Below are positions 35,351-46,848 of a stretch of 64,000 bases of DNA, piece by piece (the stretch's first letter is position 1; every line of letters begins with the position of its first letter). Both the position numbers and the translations under genes were made by a program. The notes beneath the pieces are model-generated. The model saw only the letters and a program-made list of their open reading frames with translations, did not search any database and was not told the DNA's origin. The DNA comes from Ephydatia muelleri (lineage: Eukaryota > Porifera > Demospongiae > Spongillida > Spongillidae): positions 4,578,789 through 4,642,788 of the forward strand of contig JABACO010000012.1 in assembly GCA_013339895.1 (NCBI GenBank). Direction: 5' to 3'.

Positions 35351-35543
35351 TAGTCTCGTACCCAGACCCTGATTCCCGCAGCTGCGGATGGATTACATCA
35401 CCGCTACGCGGAAAGAGGGTCTGGTAAAATGCCTAACCAAAGTCGTTCTGAGAGCAACCGATTTTATCAGAATGCAGAGCACCCGTGACGTCATTTATGG
35501 AGTGTAATTGATCAATAAGTATTAAGTTAGACACGTATCGTAT
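35351..35543 (+). repeat. Left terminal inverted repeat
   Basis: About 190 bp matching the reverse complement of 40511-40703 with only a few differences (for example GCAGCTGCGGAT versus GCAGCTGCGAGA context). It ends just upstream of the DUF6589-type gene, so it probably holds its promoter. Confidence 0.88.
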
Positions 35544-35564
35544 CGTCATCGTTGCAAGCTGTGC

Positions 35565-38500
35565 GTGGCCCCCGTCCTTCAAAGCCAGGGCAGAAAACAA
35601 CTGGCTTCATTGACGTCAGCATCTTGCGTAGCTGAATTAGTAGACTTAGCATGTGAGTCAGGGACAGCTAAAACCGAATCGACACAGACGTATGCTTCTG
35701 GGTATTTGTGCAATAAGTGCTTCAACTCCATCGCCAAATATTCTGGCTTAAAGGAAGAGCTGTTGTACAAGCTTTCCAAGGTTCACCACAGTAGCAGCAG
35801 CGCTAGCAGCAGCAGTGGTGCAGGCACGTCTGAAATTAGTCAAGGCACTAAACGTAAAGCTGATGCTGCTCTACAAGAAGCGAATGCTGTTAAGGTATAT
35901 ATTTTGCTGTTGTTAGATGAGTCTTACAGTATAGTGATGCGTGTCTGCATATCATTTAGGTTGTTGTGACGTATGATGGTTGCGAGAAAAGGTACGTCTT
36001 GTCGCCGAAAAGGGAGCGGATTGGAAAGTCATTAGGTCGCAACTTTAAGCGAGCGTTTGCACAGCATTCGTTAGAATTCCAGGAGATGGGAAAGCATCTG
36101 TTGGCTAGAATTCATAAGATGATCCGTGTAGAGATGAAAAACGTTCTCAAAGAGAGTACAGTCACAGTTACAAATTCTGACAGAGATGTCTTTACAACAC
36201 GTACTTGGGAAAGTCATTACACTGAGTTACAGCGTATAGCACCAGTTCTGCCAGGCATCTTAGATGCTTGCATCCCAAAACACAGTTCAAGGAGACAGTG
36301 CACCATAGCTGGAGTTATAGCTATTCTTGTCAAATCTCATGGCAGGAGTACTCTTGCTCACATCATTGGTACTTTATTCAGGACATGCAGCAAAACAGGT
36401 ATTTGCATGATTATGCAAAATGATCATGATCAGTTTGTTTATTGCAATTAATATCATATAGGTGTACTCAAGGCTGCAGAAACTTGGCCTATGTCTATCC
36501 ATCACTAGTACTCTTAAACTACTTGATGTTCTAGGTACCAACCACGACCATATTGTTATGGGTTGGGTTAAAGAACTAAGCAAGCTTACAACAACCAGTC
36601 ATGTGAGAACAATTTCTTTAAGAATTGGTGGAAAAGTATTATATATATTTATTTCACAGGGCTTCATAACAGGCTTACCAACAGCTCAGATGTTCAATGA
36701 TTCTATTTCAAGCACATACTCCTCTTTTGGTGTAGATTCACTAGCGGAAAATCTTTATGCATCTACTCCACCATCATCTCCATCGTTGAGTGAATACAGC
36801 TTTGTGGGAAACATTTCCCCAATCACTCCAGAAGTGTCTTGTGTTTCCAGTGATGAGAGTGATGACATCCCATCTGAACCCAATGAGTATCCCCCTCAAT
36901 CAACACCTGTTCCAGCAGGTAAGATGAAGCTTAAAAAATATTACATTTTTTAAGTTTTTGTATTCAACAGGTATAGGTAATGAAGGCAATGAAGAATGGT
37001 ATGGATTTAGGCTGGTAGGGGATAATGTTGACAAGAATGTCAACATGCGTCTTAACAGCCAGACCACTTCCTTGCACTATTTTCATACCTATGCTGTTAA
37101 GGACAGGATATGTTTCAGTCATTTAAGTACTGACCCCATTGAGATCGTTCAGGACAGTATTAACTTTGAAATGTTCTACCCAACTGTTGGAGATAACACT
37201 CAGTTAGTTTCAAACTTAGAAACATTAGTAGCTAGGATGTTTGTACAACGTATTCCTGGTCTGCAAAGTTTGTCGGCTGAGGCTACACCTCACATCAAAC
37301 ACCTGTACTCAAAGCAGATGGCTTTGAAATCAGAAGTGGTATGCTCCTACTTACTATTACATACATTCCTAATTTATTATTATTAATGCACAGGTGCCAT
37401 TGGGAGTGATGCTAAAAAATGAAAATGTTCTAGGAGATATGATAGATATCTTAGATGGATTACACCAGTATATTCCTACGACTACAACCTCCCAGACGTT
37501 GGATGTTTGTGCAGAAGGTGGACATACAAGAGCTGTTGAAGTCAAGCTACACAATTTTAGCTACATTCCTTTGGGTGGTGATCAACTGACAATAGCGAGA
37601 ATTCGGGGTAGCCAAAGTATACTTTCAAACTCAGACAATGGTGAAGAACGTCTTGAGGGGTTTGTACCTGTGATAGAAGATTGGCACACAAAGATGTGCT
37701 TTATGGAGGTAACCTGGTTTCTTGATTATACTAGGTGTGCATAACCTGAATTGGTTGCTAATAGGGTTTGGAATTTGGTCATGACATTGCACCTTTTCTG
37801 TTGATTGATGCACAGGTGATATGGAAGAGGCTGTGCAGTTCTTGCTCAGGTATGGATACTGGGACTCTCTTCCAGCTAAGAAACGTCATCAACAGATGGA
37901 ATGTTATTACAGACGTCAGCAAGGACTTTACTGCTTGTGAAGAGTTTATGCAGCTGGCAACTATAGCACATGTCGTGTCAGCTGCAATTCACATAGCAGG
38001 AGTCACAAACATGTCTGAACTGTCCTCAAAGATTATGTCAACTGATAAGCCTATGGCAGCTGTGAAGTCATTAGTGAAAACATTGATCAGTGAAATGGTC
38101 AGAATTGAATACATTGCTGGGACATCTGAGTCAGCCTGCCCTTCAATAGACAGTGTACAGGAGTATGCTAAGGAGACACTGTCACTGGGCTTACTACTCT
38201 TAGAATTCAAAGATGGTATTCGTGAGGGAGATGGAAACAGAGTCCTAAGATGTTGGAAATATTTTCTTCTTTTTTTTCGCGCTACTAAGCATAAAAATTA
38301 CTGCATAGAAGCATTCAACCTACAGATGCAGTATTACTATATCTTGCCCAAACGGTATGCTGAACAGATGTTGTGGGGCCGCTTCATCAACAGTGAGGGT
38401 GGACCTGGACACAACATACCAGCTGACCTACACATGGAACACCTCAATAAACTACTGAAGGGCACAATCTGTCATTTGGGTGCCAATAAAACTCCTCAGG

Positions 38501-38802
38501 CAATTATCAGAGCTGGGAAAGCCCTCGGCGCTCTAAAATATATCCTTGAAGAGTTTGACAGAAGTACTGGTGTATGGGTTACAACCAACCATACGACAAG
38601 GTCAGAAGCTGAAGATCTGATGAAGATGGTCACAGAGCTCTCACAGAACAAGGTGTTCTCTCATAAGCCTGGAAGAAAGCTTCAAATATTTCCATCCATT
38701 CAATGCAACAAGCTGTTGGAGTCAATCAATCAGAAAAAGCTTGACCTCTGGATGACTCAGAAGGTTGGAGAAATCCTTAAACTTTCACCTTTTTCTCACT
38801 AG
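35565..38802 (+). CDS. DUF6589-type protein, candidate transposase
   Basis: Seven exons (about 35565-35894, 35961-36396, 36462-36600, 36660-36919, 36970-37338, 37395-37708, 37816-38802) join in frame. The N-terminus has a Cys pair (LCNKC) and Ser-rich linker. The core contains PLGGDQLTIARIRGSQ, VIEDWHTKMCF, IWKRLCSS, DTGTLFQLRNVINRWNV and ADLHMEHLNKLLKG, hallmarks of DUF6589 proteins common in sponges, cnidarians and fungi. Conserved Asp (GGDQ), Asp (EDWH) and Glu (HMEHLN) in this order could be a DDE triad; that is inference. No ATG lies at the start of the first open exon, so the true start is probably further upstream or in another exon. No lesion seen. Confidence 0.7.
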
Positions 38803-39117
38803 AGATTTAAACCTGTGCATGTAATTGTCCAATTGTATTTGTAAGTAATGTTTTGCCTTGAGAGTAAAGGTTCAGACGTAAACATTGCTTAATGTGTGTG
38901 GGAATGGTACCTACAGGTCCCAGACACTATACATATATACGGGAGACCAAGGGAGGGGGGCTCAATCAGTCATCAGCCACTGCAGTGCACAAGTCTCCCA
39001 ACCTACCTCTCCCATACTGTATGCACACCTGTCCTATACAACATTTCTGGCATATGCATGTGTATTCATGCAATTAATGATTTATATCCAGTTGATGGAA
39101 TAACAGTTGCTTGTAAT

Positions 39118-40505
39118 TTAACAGAATGAAATGGGAAAAGATTTACAATCACAACTATGTGTTGTACATTTGCATTTAGCAGCACAAACATCACAGCATT
39201 TACAACCTGAAATGCTATTGTTAGTACAGTCAAAATAAGACATGAGCTTAGCCCTTCTGCACTCTTCTTGGCCCCTGCAATAAAGTTCCATTTCCTTGCT
39301 TTGGAATCTAAAATCGGCCGTTTTCCAAAACAGTACAGCATTAGATGGGAGACCATTTCTACCAGCTCGACCACACTCCTGAACATATGATTCGATGTCA
39401 GATGAAGGTCCCCAATGGATGACCTGGCGTACATCTACACAGTCTATGCCCATGCCAAATGCTATGGTACATATCACCACACGAAGAGGAGCATGGCTTG
39501 TACCAAAAGAGAATCTCGTATGGACTTTCGTGTTACACCTGTATACATGTCCACAAGGCGAAACATTGCTAAATTTGGTGCCCCAACTGGTTCAGTGAAC
39601 TCTTGCTTTAGTGAAGAATGAAAGAAGTGGTACAGTTCTGCACACTCTTCACACCTTCTACAGTAAATTATTACCCTTGGCAGTCAACATCTAGCAGCTC
39701 TAAGCTTATCAACCAGTGGTGTAAAGACATCTTCTATGCTCGCTTTCACACGTACTGAATAACTGATATTAGGCTTATCTGGTGATGAAGACACAATGAC
39801 TGTGTCAATAAGACCCAAACTAGTAATGACGTTCTCTCTCGTTGCGGTTGTGTCATGGCCATGATGTGGACGTGTGATGGAATTAAGCTTCTTACTGCTC
39901 CAAGATTTCTAAATTCCTGTCGAAAAAAGTCACCCCTACAAATAAGGACATGACAGTATGAAAGCAGTTTAAATAATGCAGAAGGTAGCTAACCATTTGG
40001 GAACACAGTGGACCTCGTCCGCTACAAAAGCCACCAAATTACTTTTATACACAGGAGTCCTGAGCATTTCTCTCCATGTCGTGTTTTGCAACAAACTTTC
40101 TGGACCTATAAAGACTATTTGAACCCCGCCTCTTAGGTCATCCGTTTCGCTACTTATATACGCTGCTGAAACACCTTTAGAGTTGAGAGCTGTTACCTGT
40201 GGAATCATAAAAAGCTGTTAGTGAAGCCTAATTTTATAATGAGTTGCAACATACTTGGTCCTTCATCAAGGCAATTAGCGGCGACACGACGATCACAATG
40301 CTTCCAACGCGCCCATAGAGGTAGTCAAAGGCGAACGGTAGCACGGAGAAGCACAACGATTTACCACTCCCAGGGGGATAATGAGGAATACATCATTTCC
40401 TTGCATAAAGCTCTTCACGGCTTTAAGCTGATTTTCCCTAAGCAAGGGATATCCCAGCTTTACACAAGCTTTTAAGATGATGGCGTCGAGATCGTTGCTT
40501 GCCAT
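39118..40505 (-). pseudogene. RecQ-like helicase, broken
   Basis: From ATG 40505: a RecQ-type N-terminus (GYPLLRENQLKAV), a Walker A region that needs a 1-nt frame correction (PPGSGKSLC), VVSPLIALMKDQ, a DEVH box (VADEVHCVPKW), VIIYCRRCEECAELYHF, CTIAFGMGIDCVDVRQVIHW and QECGRAGRNGLP (motif VI), then a RecQ zinc region (CRRAKLMSYFDC...CCDVC). Frameshifts in the Walker A and motif III regions, a stop near 39680 and a further frameshift near 39490 inactivate it. Two short introns are used (about 40200-40253 and 39942-39990). RecQ enzymes unwind DNA 3' to 5'. In this element it would assist transposition, by inference from its conservation at 45.7 kb. Confidence 0.8.
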
Positions 40506-40510
40506 GACTA

Positions 40511-40703
40511 AAACGATACGTGTCTAACTTAATACTTATTGATCAATTACACTCCATAAATGACGTCACGGGTGCTCTGCATTCTGATAAAATCGGTTGC
40601 TCTCAGAACGACTTTGGTTAGGCATTTTACCAGACCCTCTTTCCGCGTAGCGGTGATGTAATCCATCCGCAGCTGCGAGAATCAGGGTCTGGGTACGAGA
40701 CTA
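40511..40703 (-). repeat. Right terminal inverted repeat
   Basis: Reverse complement of 35351-35543. It abuts the start of the RecQ-like gene. Confidence 0.88.
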
Positions 40704-40918
40704 GGCTCATCCACTGTTGGGAGAACGAGAACTCAGCCAGATCGAAGTAAAAGTAAAAAAGTAACGTTTTGTGGTCTCAACTAATTCATATGCATCTATA
40801 TTTTAGAGATAAAGTGAAATTCTTACAAGTGACAGAAAAGCTGTGACCTCATATTTTTTGAAAGTTGACATGTCTTGATCTCACCTCCACTTCACCATCC
40901 CTCTGCTTCACTGTGATG

Positions 40919-41314
40919 AAAGTTTGAACACTGTAATTAGATTTCATTGTAATGTGTGTTGTGTTTATTGATTCCTTATCATATCTTGCGTTATTGCGTG
41001 ATGCGGTTTATGAATAGTCATTTGGCTGGATGTTCGAACGTAGATAGTCTCGTACCCAGACCCTGATTCCCACAGCTGCGGATGGATTACATCACCGCTA
41101 CATGGAAAGTTTGAACACTGTGATTAGATTTCATTGTAATGTGTGTTGTGTTTATTGATTCCTTATCATATCTTGCGTGATGCGGTGTCAGTCATCTTCA
41201 TTTGGCTGGATGTTCGAACGTAGATAGTCTCGTACCCAGACCCTGATTCCCACAGGGTGTTTATTGATTCCTTATCATATCTTGCGTGATGCGGTGTCAG
41301 TCATCTTCATTTGG
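40919..41314. repeat. Three tandem units, each containing a RAG1-like target and a piece of TAGTCTCG repeat
   Basis: Units start about 40919, 41106 and 41256 and share GTTTATTGATTCCTTATCAT, ATCTTGCGTGATGCGG, and CATTTGGCTGGATGTTCGAA. The first two units each end in the first 31-62 bp of the TAGTCTCGTACCCAGACC repeat (41045, 41225). The third is interrupted at TTGG by RAG1-like copy B. The preceding 40713-40918 holds no gene. Confidence 0.8.
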
Positions 41315-44300
41315 CAGAGTGGTGTGCACAAAAGATCACTTTTTCAGCTTCCTGCAGTTTTCCCAGCGATTCTGCCTATTCAGTTGCGTTCCTGTATCAT
41401 TACTCAACACGTGCAAAGAAACCAGGTATAATGAATGTTTTTTTCTCGAATACTATAATATGGCAAAAAATGTTCACTTTCGCGTAGTTTGAGCTGAGCG
41501 TTTGCGTATAGTCACGCAATGGACGAACATGCAGACCTTTTAACAAGGCTATGCAGGATTTGTGGTAGATGTTGCACATCTACAAGACGTCAAGTACCTA
41601 TCTACAGTTGTACCTCATATGCTTCGGATCTATTTATTGTCTTCGAAATAAGTATCAGCAATGATCTGCCATCCACACATCCTACCACATTTTGCTACTC
41701 GTGCTACCAAACCATTTCATTATACAAGAAGGCACTAGATAGTGGAAGATCATACAATGTGAGCACTGTGGTATTTGATGGCTGGATGTCACACAGTGAT
41801 GATGTGTGTAGGGTGTGTGAGCAAGGGAGGAAATGTTATAGGGGAGGGAGACCAAAGAAGATCAAGCTAGATGGTAGGCCTCCAGATATTCCAATTAGGA
41901 ATTTAGTCCAGCATATTGAATTGATAGCACCACCCCCTCTTGTACCATTTACCGAAGAGCCACCAAAATTAGTTGGTAATGCAGCATCTAGGGAGAGTGC
42001 TATGTGTCCACTGTGTCTCGAAGTCCTCAACAGCCCAATTGAGTTAGTGACATGTGGATCTATAGTATGCTCCAAATGTTGCTGCTCTTGGCTAGAAGTC
42101 AGGCATGAGCTTGTGTGTCCCTGTTGTTATGAGGATCATTTGAAGGATGCTGCTACAATAAGACCACCATGTAGCCTTGTATTAGACACACTAAGCAATA
42201 TCAGTGTTGCTTGCTGTCGATGCAAAAACAAAGTGCCACTGTCTGACTTGATACCTCATTTGCAAAGCTCATGCCAATATGTCCCAGTGGAAGGTGTGCT
42301 TCAGGAGATACTTGACAATCCTGTGACTGAGCCCCTATCTCCTGTTGAGTCAGCATTACAGTCACATTTTGTGAGGCGTTCACTGCTGCTGAGTCCAAAA
42401 AAAGATGTGCTAGTAGTAAAGACTTCAGGGAAGGTAAATATTATACGTTTTGATAGCTACATGTAATCATTTTAAATTGCATTTAATACATACAATTTTC
42501 ATAGCCACTCCATTTGACACATATCAGTCAGGCTCTGGTTCCGACCAGCTCTGCATCTCACAAAACTGTTAAGAAAAGAACCAAGAGCTTGAGTGATCTT
42601 CGGAGTGTTGTTAGTGCTGGGGACACAATAACTCAGCTGTCCAGAGAAGTGGACTCTTGTACTCCTGAGGAAAGAGCCAAGCTTCTGGAAGTCATTTCTT
42701 CTCAAACAGGAGATTTTAGAGTCTCCATTTCTACCAAGGATGCTTTAGCAATGAAAACAGAACTAAACATTTCATGGAATAAATTAAGAGCCATGAGGAG
42801 GTGAGAAACTACGTGCAGCACAAAACTCTGTCTATAATATTCACCATTTTATCCAGGTGGTTGCAGATGTGGAAGATTGATATGAGCAGCGAAAGCCACA
42901 TGCGTGTCAGAGCCAATGATTTAATTGGAAGCAACATTCATGCTGAAATGGTTCCCTTGTCATTCCAGCACAAAGATGGTGGGGAAGTGATAAAACAAGC
43001 ACCAATTGCATCTATACCACATTTGTGGGATAGAATTGTCACTGTACTTGAGCAGAATCAGAGTAATGGGTAAGTAATAGCATATATTATTTTTTACTAT
43101 TATCACTTTTTAATGCACTGGTTACAGTAAACTTACTTGGCACAATGGTGTCATTCCATCAGAAGAAATATGGATCAAATTGGGTGGTGACAAGGGTGGT
43201 GGAACATTTAAGTTCTGTTTTCAGATTTTGAATGTTGCAGCACCCAATTCCACAGACTGTACCAATGTAATATCCCTGTTTGAAGCTGCGGATTCACTCA
43301 CCAATCTTCGCATTTGTCTTGGACAGTACATCCAACAAGTGGCAGACATTTGTACTCGAATATGGAGGTGAGCAAGAGTAAATAACCTTTTTGGACCAAA
43401 AATACATGTATAACTTATACCAGAGAGAGAAGAATTAGATTGTTCATTTGTGGAGATTACGAGTTCCTGGGCCGAATACATGGCATCTCTGGTGCAAGTG
43501 GTACTGCATGTACTGTTGCATTTGCACCACTACCGAATGCATGTACATCTTTTATAGGTCGTCACTGCTGCTTATGGTGTCTTATCATATCAGAGAATCT
43601 GATCCTACAGCCTGGTCCAGGTGTACAGCAAGCAGAATGCAGAACAATCGAGTCCCTTTGTGATGATCACTTGAGGTTTATGCAATCAGGAGGGAATTGT
43701 AAACATGCCAAGTCATTCAATAACGTCATCCATCAGCCTTTTTTCTCTACAATTCCCTTAACACAGGTAAAATCTTATTTATGGTGTTAACGGATAAGCT
43801 GATCTTACACAATCTGTTTTCAAAGGTATGCCCCCCAGGGCTGCATATTACATTGGGCACCTTCCTAAGGCTATTTTCATTGATGGAAGAGGAATGCCAT
43901 TTATTAGATGTTAAAAATGCCTTGAAGGCTAGTGATTGTGGTATTAGCTACACTAGGTACCATGAAGCACAAATGAAAAGAAGGGAACTCATGGATGAAT
44001 CTCAAGCAGTGAAATCCAATATACAGATGATGGAAGAGCTGCTACTAGTAAATGTTTCTCTATCACCTGAGGAGCTAGCAAATCATAAATCTGTGATTGA
44101 GAGTATTTGCAGATGTATATGTGAAATGAAGAAGAAGGAAAGTGAACTGGTATGAATATAGTAACTGAGCACTCAAACAAAAAATGCAGACATCTTACAT
44201 TTACAGGCAACTCAGCTAGCAAAAATCAACAGTGCACTCCAAAAGGAGTTCCACAAAGAAGAAGGTCCCTTTGTCAAAGCTCTTGACAATGCATTGGCCT

Positions 44301-45518
44301 CCTTCCACGTCCAGCGTCAAGCCTACTATAGTGGTTCATTTGTAGGCAATCACGTCCATAGAGCCCTAAAGGCAGGCTGCAAATTGTTAGCTATATGTCA
44401 TGGTGCTTTTCTTTCTACTAGGTCAACAACACTGCAACACTCTGCAATAGCATTGTTAATGTAGCAAAACAGCACTGTCCATCACTTTTATGCGAAGTGG
44501 AAGTCATAAGCCAGAAGTATTTAAAAATGTTTACCCTCTTCCAAAAGTGCCATAGCACATATGATAAAAATGTGGTTACCGATGCTGAAATCAATACGCT
44601 AGGTATGCTTAATAAACACAAATTAATTTTATTATGATTTTTTGTCCACAGAACAAGATATCAACAACTTCATGCAGTTCTACCGAATTAATTTTCCCAC
44701 TGCTACAGTAACCCCTAAAATGCACATACTGGAAGCTCATGTGGTACCATTTTTAAGAAGATGGCATATTGGTTTCGGCTATTTAGGGGAGCAGGGTATT
44801 GAAAGTATACACCCATATTTCAATACCCTTGGTCGCACATATAACTCTATTAAACAACCTGCACAGAAATTATTATTAATGTTAAAAGAGCACATGTTGC
44901 ATGTATCACCAATGAGTGTAGCTGCCAGGCCTGAAGTCAAACACTACAGCAAGAAAAGCAAGCAGCTTTAAGTGAGTAAACATGTACTGTTGACATGTAT
45001 AGTAATGTTATATTATATTTCAGCTGGGATGATACCTGAATGAACATATGTATACCTTTATGTGTAATATATAACATTTTGTGATTATGTGTGTATTTAT
45101 TATCAGCATTTCATGACTTGTAGGTGGCTGCATTGGATTTGCAATATACGGATTAAAAAAAGGATTCATAGCAGTTGCTATGCATAGTCTGGTAGCTCAT
45201 TTAGCAAACGTTTTAGTTCGTTTAATCATTTTCTTAGGAAAACTGCAGGAATAGCAACATAATCAAAATATGTTTTATGCGTTATGGTCCAACAACGCGT
45301 GAATTAATACACATTTTAAATCCGAAAACGCATACAATCAGAGTCATGGGACTGCTTCATACACCATAAAAGTTTCGAGATGTGGGTACGCTCCCACGCG
45401 ATGTAAGGCATTGCAAAGTGACGTGCATCCATCGTATCTAAGGAGGTTGCTAGGGGAAAATTTTACGCGGCGCGCGCGTACTAAGTTTCCACCTATTCAA
45501 TGCAATAAAACAGCCGTG
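41315..45518 (+). mobile_element. RAG1-like DNA transposon, copy B (5' end deleted)
   Basis: Nearly identical to copy A in inverse orientation over 4.2 kb, with no length difference; one base change seen (Lys to Gln codon in the last exon). The right end is intact (...AAACAGCCGTG, 45518). At the left only CA or C of the terminus remains before the homology resumes at AGAGTGGTGTGC, so about 260 bp including the 5' inverted repeat are missing. TTGG flanks both sides (41311-41314, 45519-45522). Confidence 0.85.
41519..44971 (+). CDS. RAG1-like transposase, copy B
   Basis: Exons by eye: 41519-42433, 42505-42800, 42857-43069, 43128-43367, 43439-43500, 43558-43766, 43826-44149, 44207-44371, 44422-44602, 44652-44971. 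They join in one frame of about 974 codons. All introns are GT...AG except 44372-44421, which would start with GC. Domains as in copy A: RAG1-type N-terminal zinc domain, RING-like finger, C2HC finger, DDE core with CLWC and HILEAH. The gene is complete although the element has lost its 5' inverted repeat and about 200 bp upstream of the start, so it may be expressed poorly and cannot move as a normal unit. It could still act on other copies. Confidence 0.8.
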
Positions 45519-45719
45519 TTGGCTGGATGTTCGAACGTAGATAGTCTCGTACCCAGACCCTGATTCCCACAGGATTACATCACCGCTACATGGAAAGAGG
45601 GTCTGGAGAACTGCTGTACTCAATTCTGTCCACGGTCACCAGAATGTTGGGGAACCAATCAGATTCGAGGTATGCAATAATTGCATATCTTCGTTATTAT
45701 CTAGAGTTTATTGGGAATG

Positions 45720-45930
45720 TGTGACGTACGTATGGAGTTTGGGGGTGAAAGACGAGCAATTAAGGACTGTCAGAGATGTACTTAGTGGGCTCGATACCTT
45801 TGTTAGTTTACCGACAGGATACGGCAAGTCGTTGTGTTACGCATTTCTACCGTGGGCGTTTGATGAACTTCGGAACACGAAGAAAGGGTGTTGGTAGTTT
45901 CGCCGCTTGTAAATTTAACGACCGATCAGG
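45720..45930 (+). pseudogene. RecQ-like helicase fragment
   Basis: The frame reads RDVLSGLDTFVSLPTGYGKSL, a helicase Walker A, then FLPWAFDELRN; after a frame shift near 45888 it gives VLVVSPLVNL. It corresponds to the N-terminal part of the RecQ-like protein at 39118-40505, here on the plus strand. The rest is missing. Confidence 0.75.
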
Positions 45931-46018
45931 GAAGAGCGTATACTTTATTTTGCGTACTAACATGCTACTTTAGCTACGTATACACAACACACACAAAGAG
46001 GCAACACACAACACCGAG

Positions 46019-46034
46019 ACACGCGCGCGCGCAC

Positions 46035-46075
<41 letters not shown>

Positions 46076-46464
46076 AAACGTGATCACACACATACAATGG
46101 AACCTGCACGCATTAAAGTTAGCAAAGAAGGTTGACATCCAAACAGATGTGGACTAATTAGAAGACTGGAACCAAACGTAGACTTACAAATAAATATGCA
46201 TGGTCCAAACAAAAGTGTTATGCTCTGTTTTAGTTTCAAACGTACGTTCTTTTAGTACGTGTTGTGATTGAGAGGGATCAAAAGGTTGGTGCAGCATATG
46301 GTGCATGTTTTGCCGACAAAGCATGTACTTAATGCACTTCGTCCACATCTCTCTTCACCATCTAACCTTCTTTCCTTCCCTTTCACCCCCCCCCCCCCCC
46401 CACACACACACACAAACACACACACGGACAAACACACACACGGACACACACGGACACACACAGA
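46019..46464. repeat. CA microsatellites
   Basis: (CA)n at about 46035-46072, and a poly-C run followed by CACACA/CGGACA repeats at 46387-46462. Open frames across these are artefacts. No gene in 45930-46848. Confidence 0.85.
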
Positions 46465-46848
46465 GGTTAGTCTCTGGCATTGATTTGTTTACTCTAAGAG
46501 TAAAAGCAACACTTTTTCAATGTAATGGGATGCAAGACCTCAATAAAGTGTAAAAGACAGGAGTTGTAGTCTCAAGCTCATTGTGCAGTTTGTTCCAGGA
46601 AAGGGCACACAAATGTTCTCTCTGGCCATGAAAGAGAATTGAAGTTGCGCAAAGAGACTTTATCTTTAGCTACATATCGCAATCTTAGTAGTGGTGGCAA
46701 CAGTACTATAAAGTAAATGTTGATAGCGATTCTCCTGGCTTAAGCCATTCAGGCATAGTTTGAGGTACAACATTGTTGCTATAGTAGTATAGGACAATTT
46801 CCGTTCTGTAATTAATTAAATTCATGGCTACGTAATTAAATTCCTCGC

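Larger units (their letters stand above)
35351..40703. mobile_element. Transposon with DUF6589-type gene and RecQ-like gene, 9-bp target duplication
   Basis: Ends TAGTCTCGTACCCAGACC (35351) and its inverse (ending 40703) belong to terminal inverted repeats of about 190 bp that are nearly identical. The flanks carry a perfect 9-bp direct repeat, GGCTCATCC (35342-35350 and 40704-40712). Inside are two convergent genes. The combination of helicase, DUF6589-type protein, long inverted repeats and a 9-bp duplication does not match a superfamily I can name with certainty; helicase-bearing Academ and the KDZ group are possible comparisons, but their reported duplications are shorter. A second copy starts at 45542. 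Confidence 0.85.
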
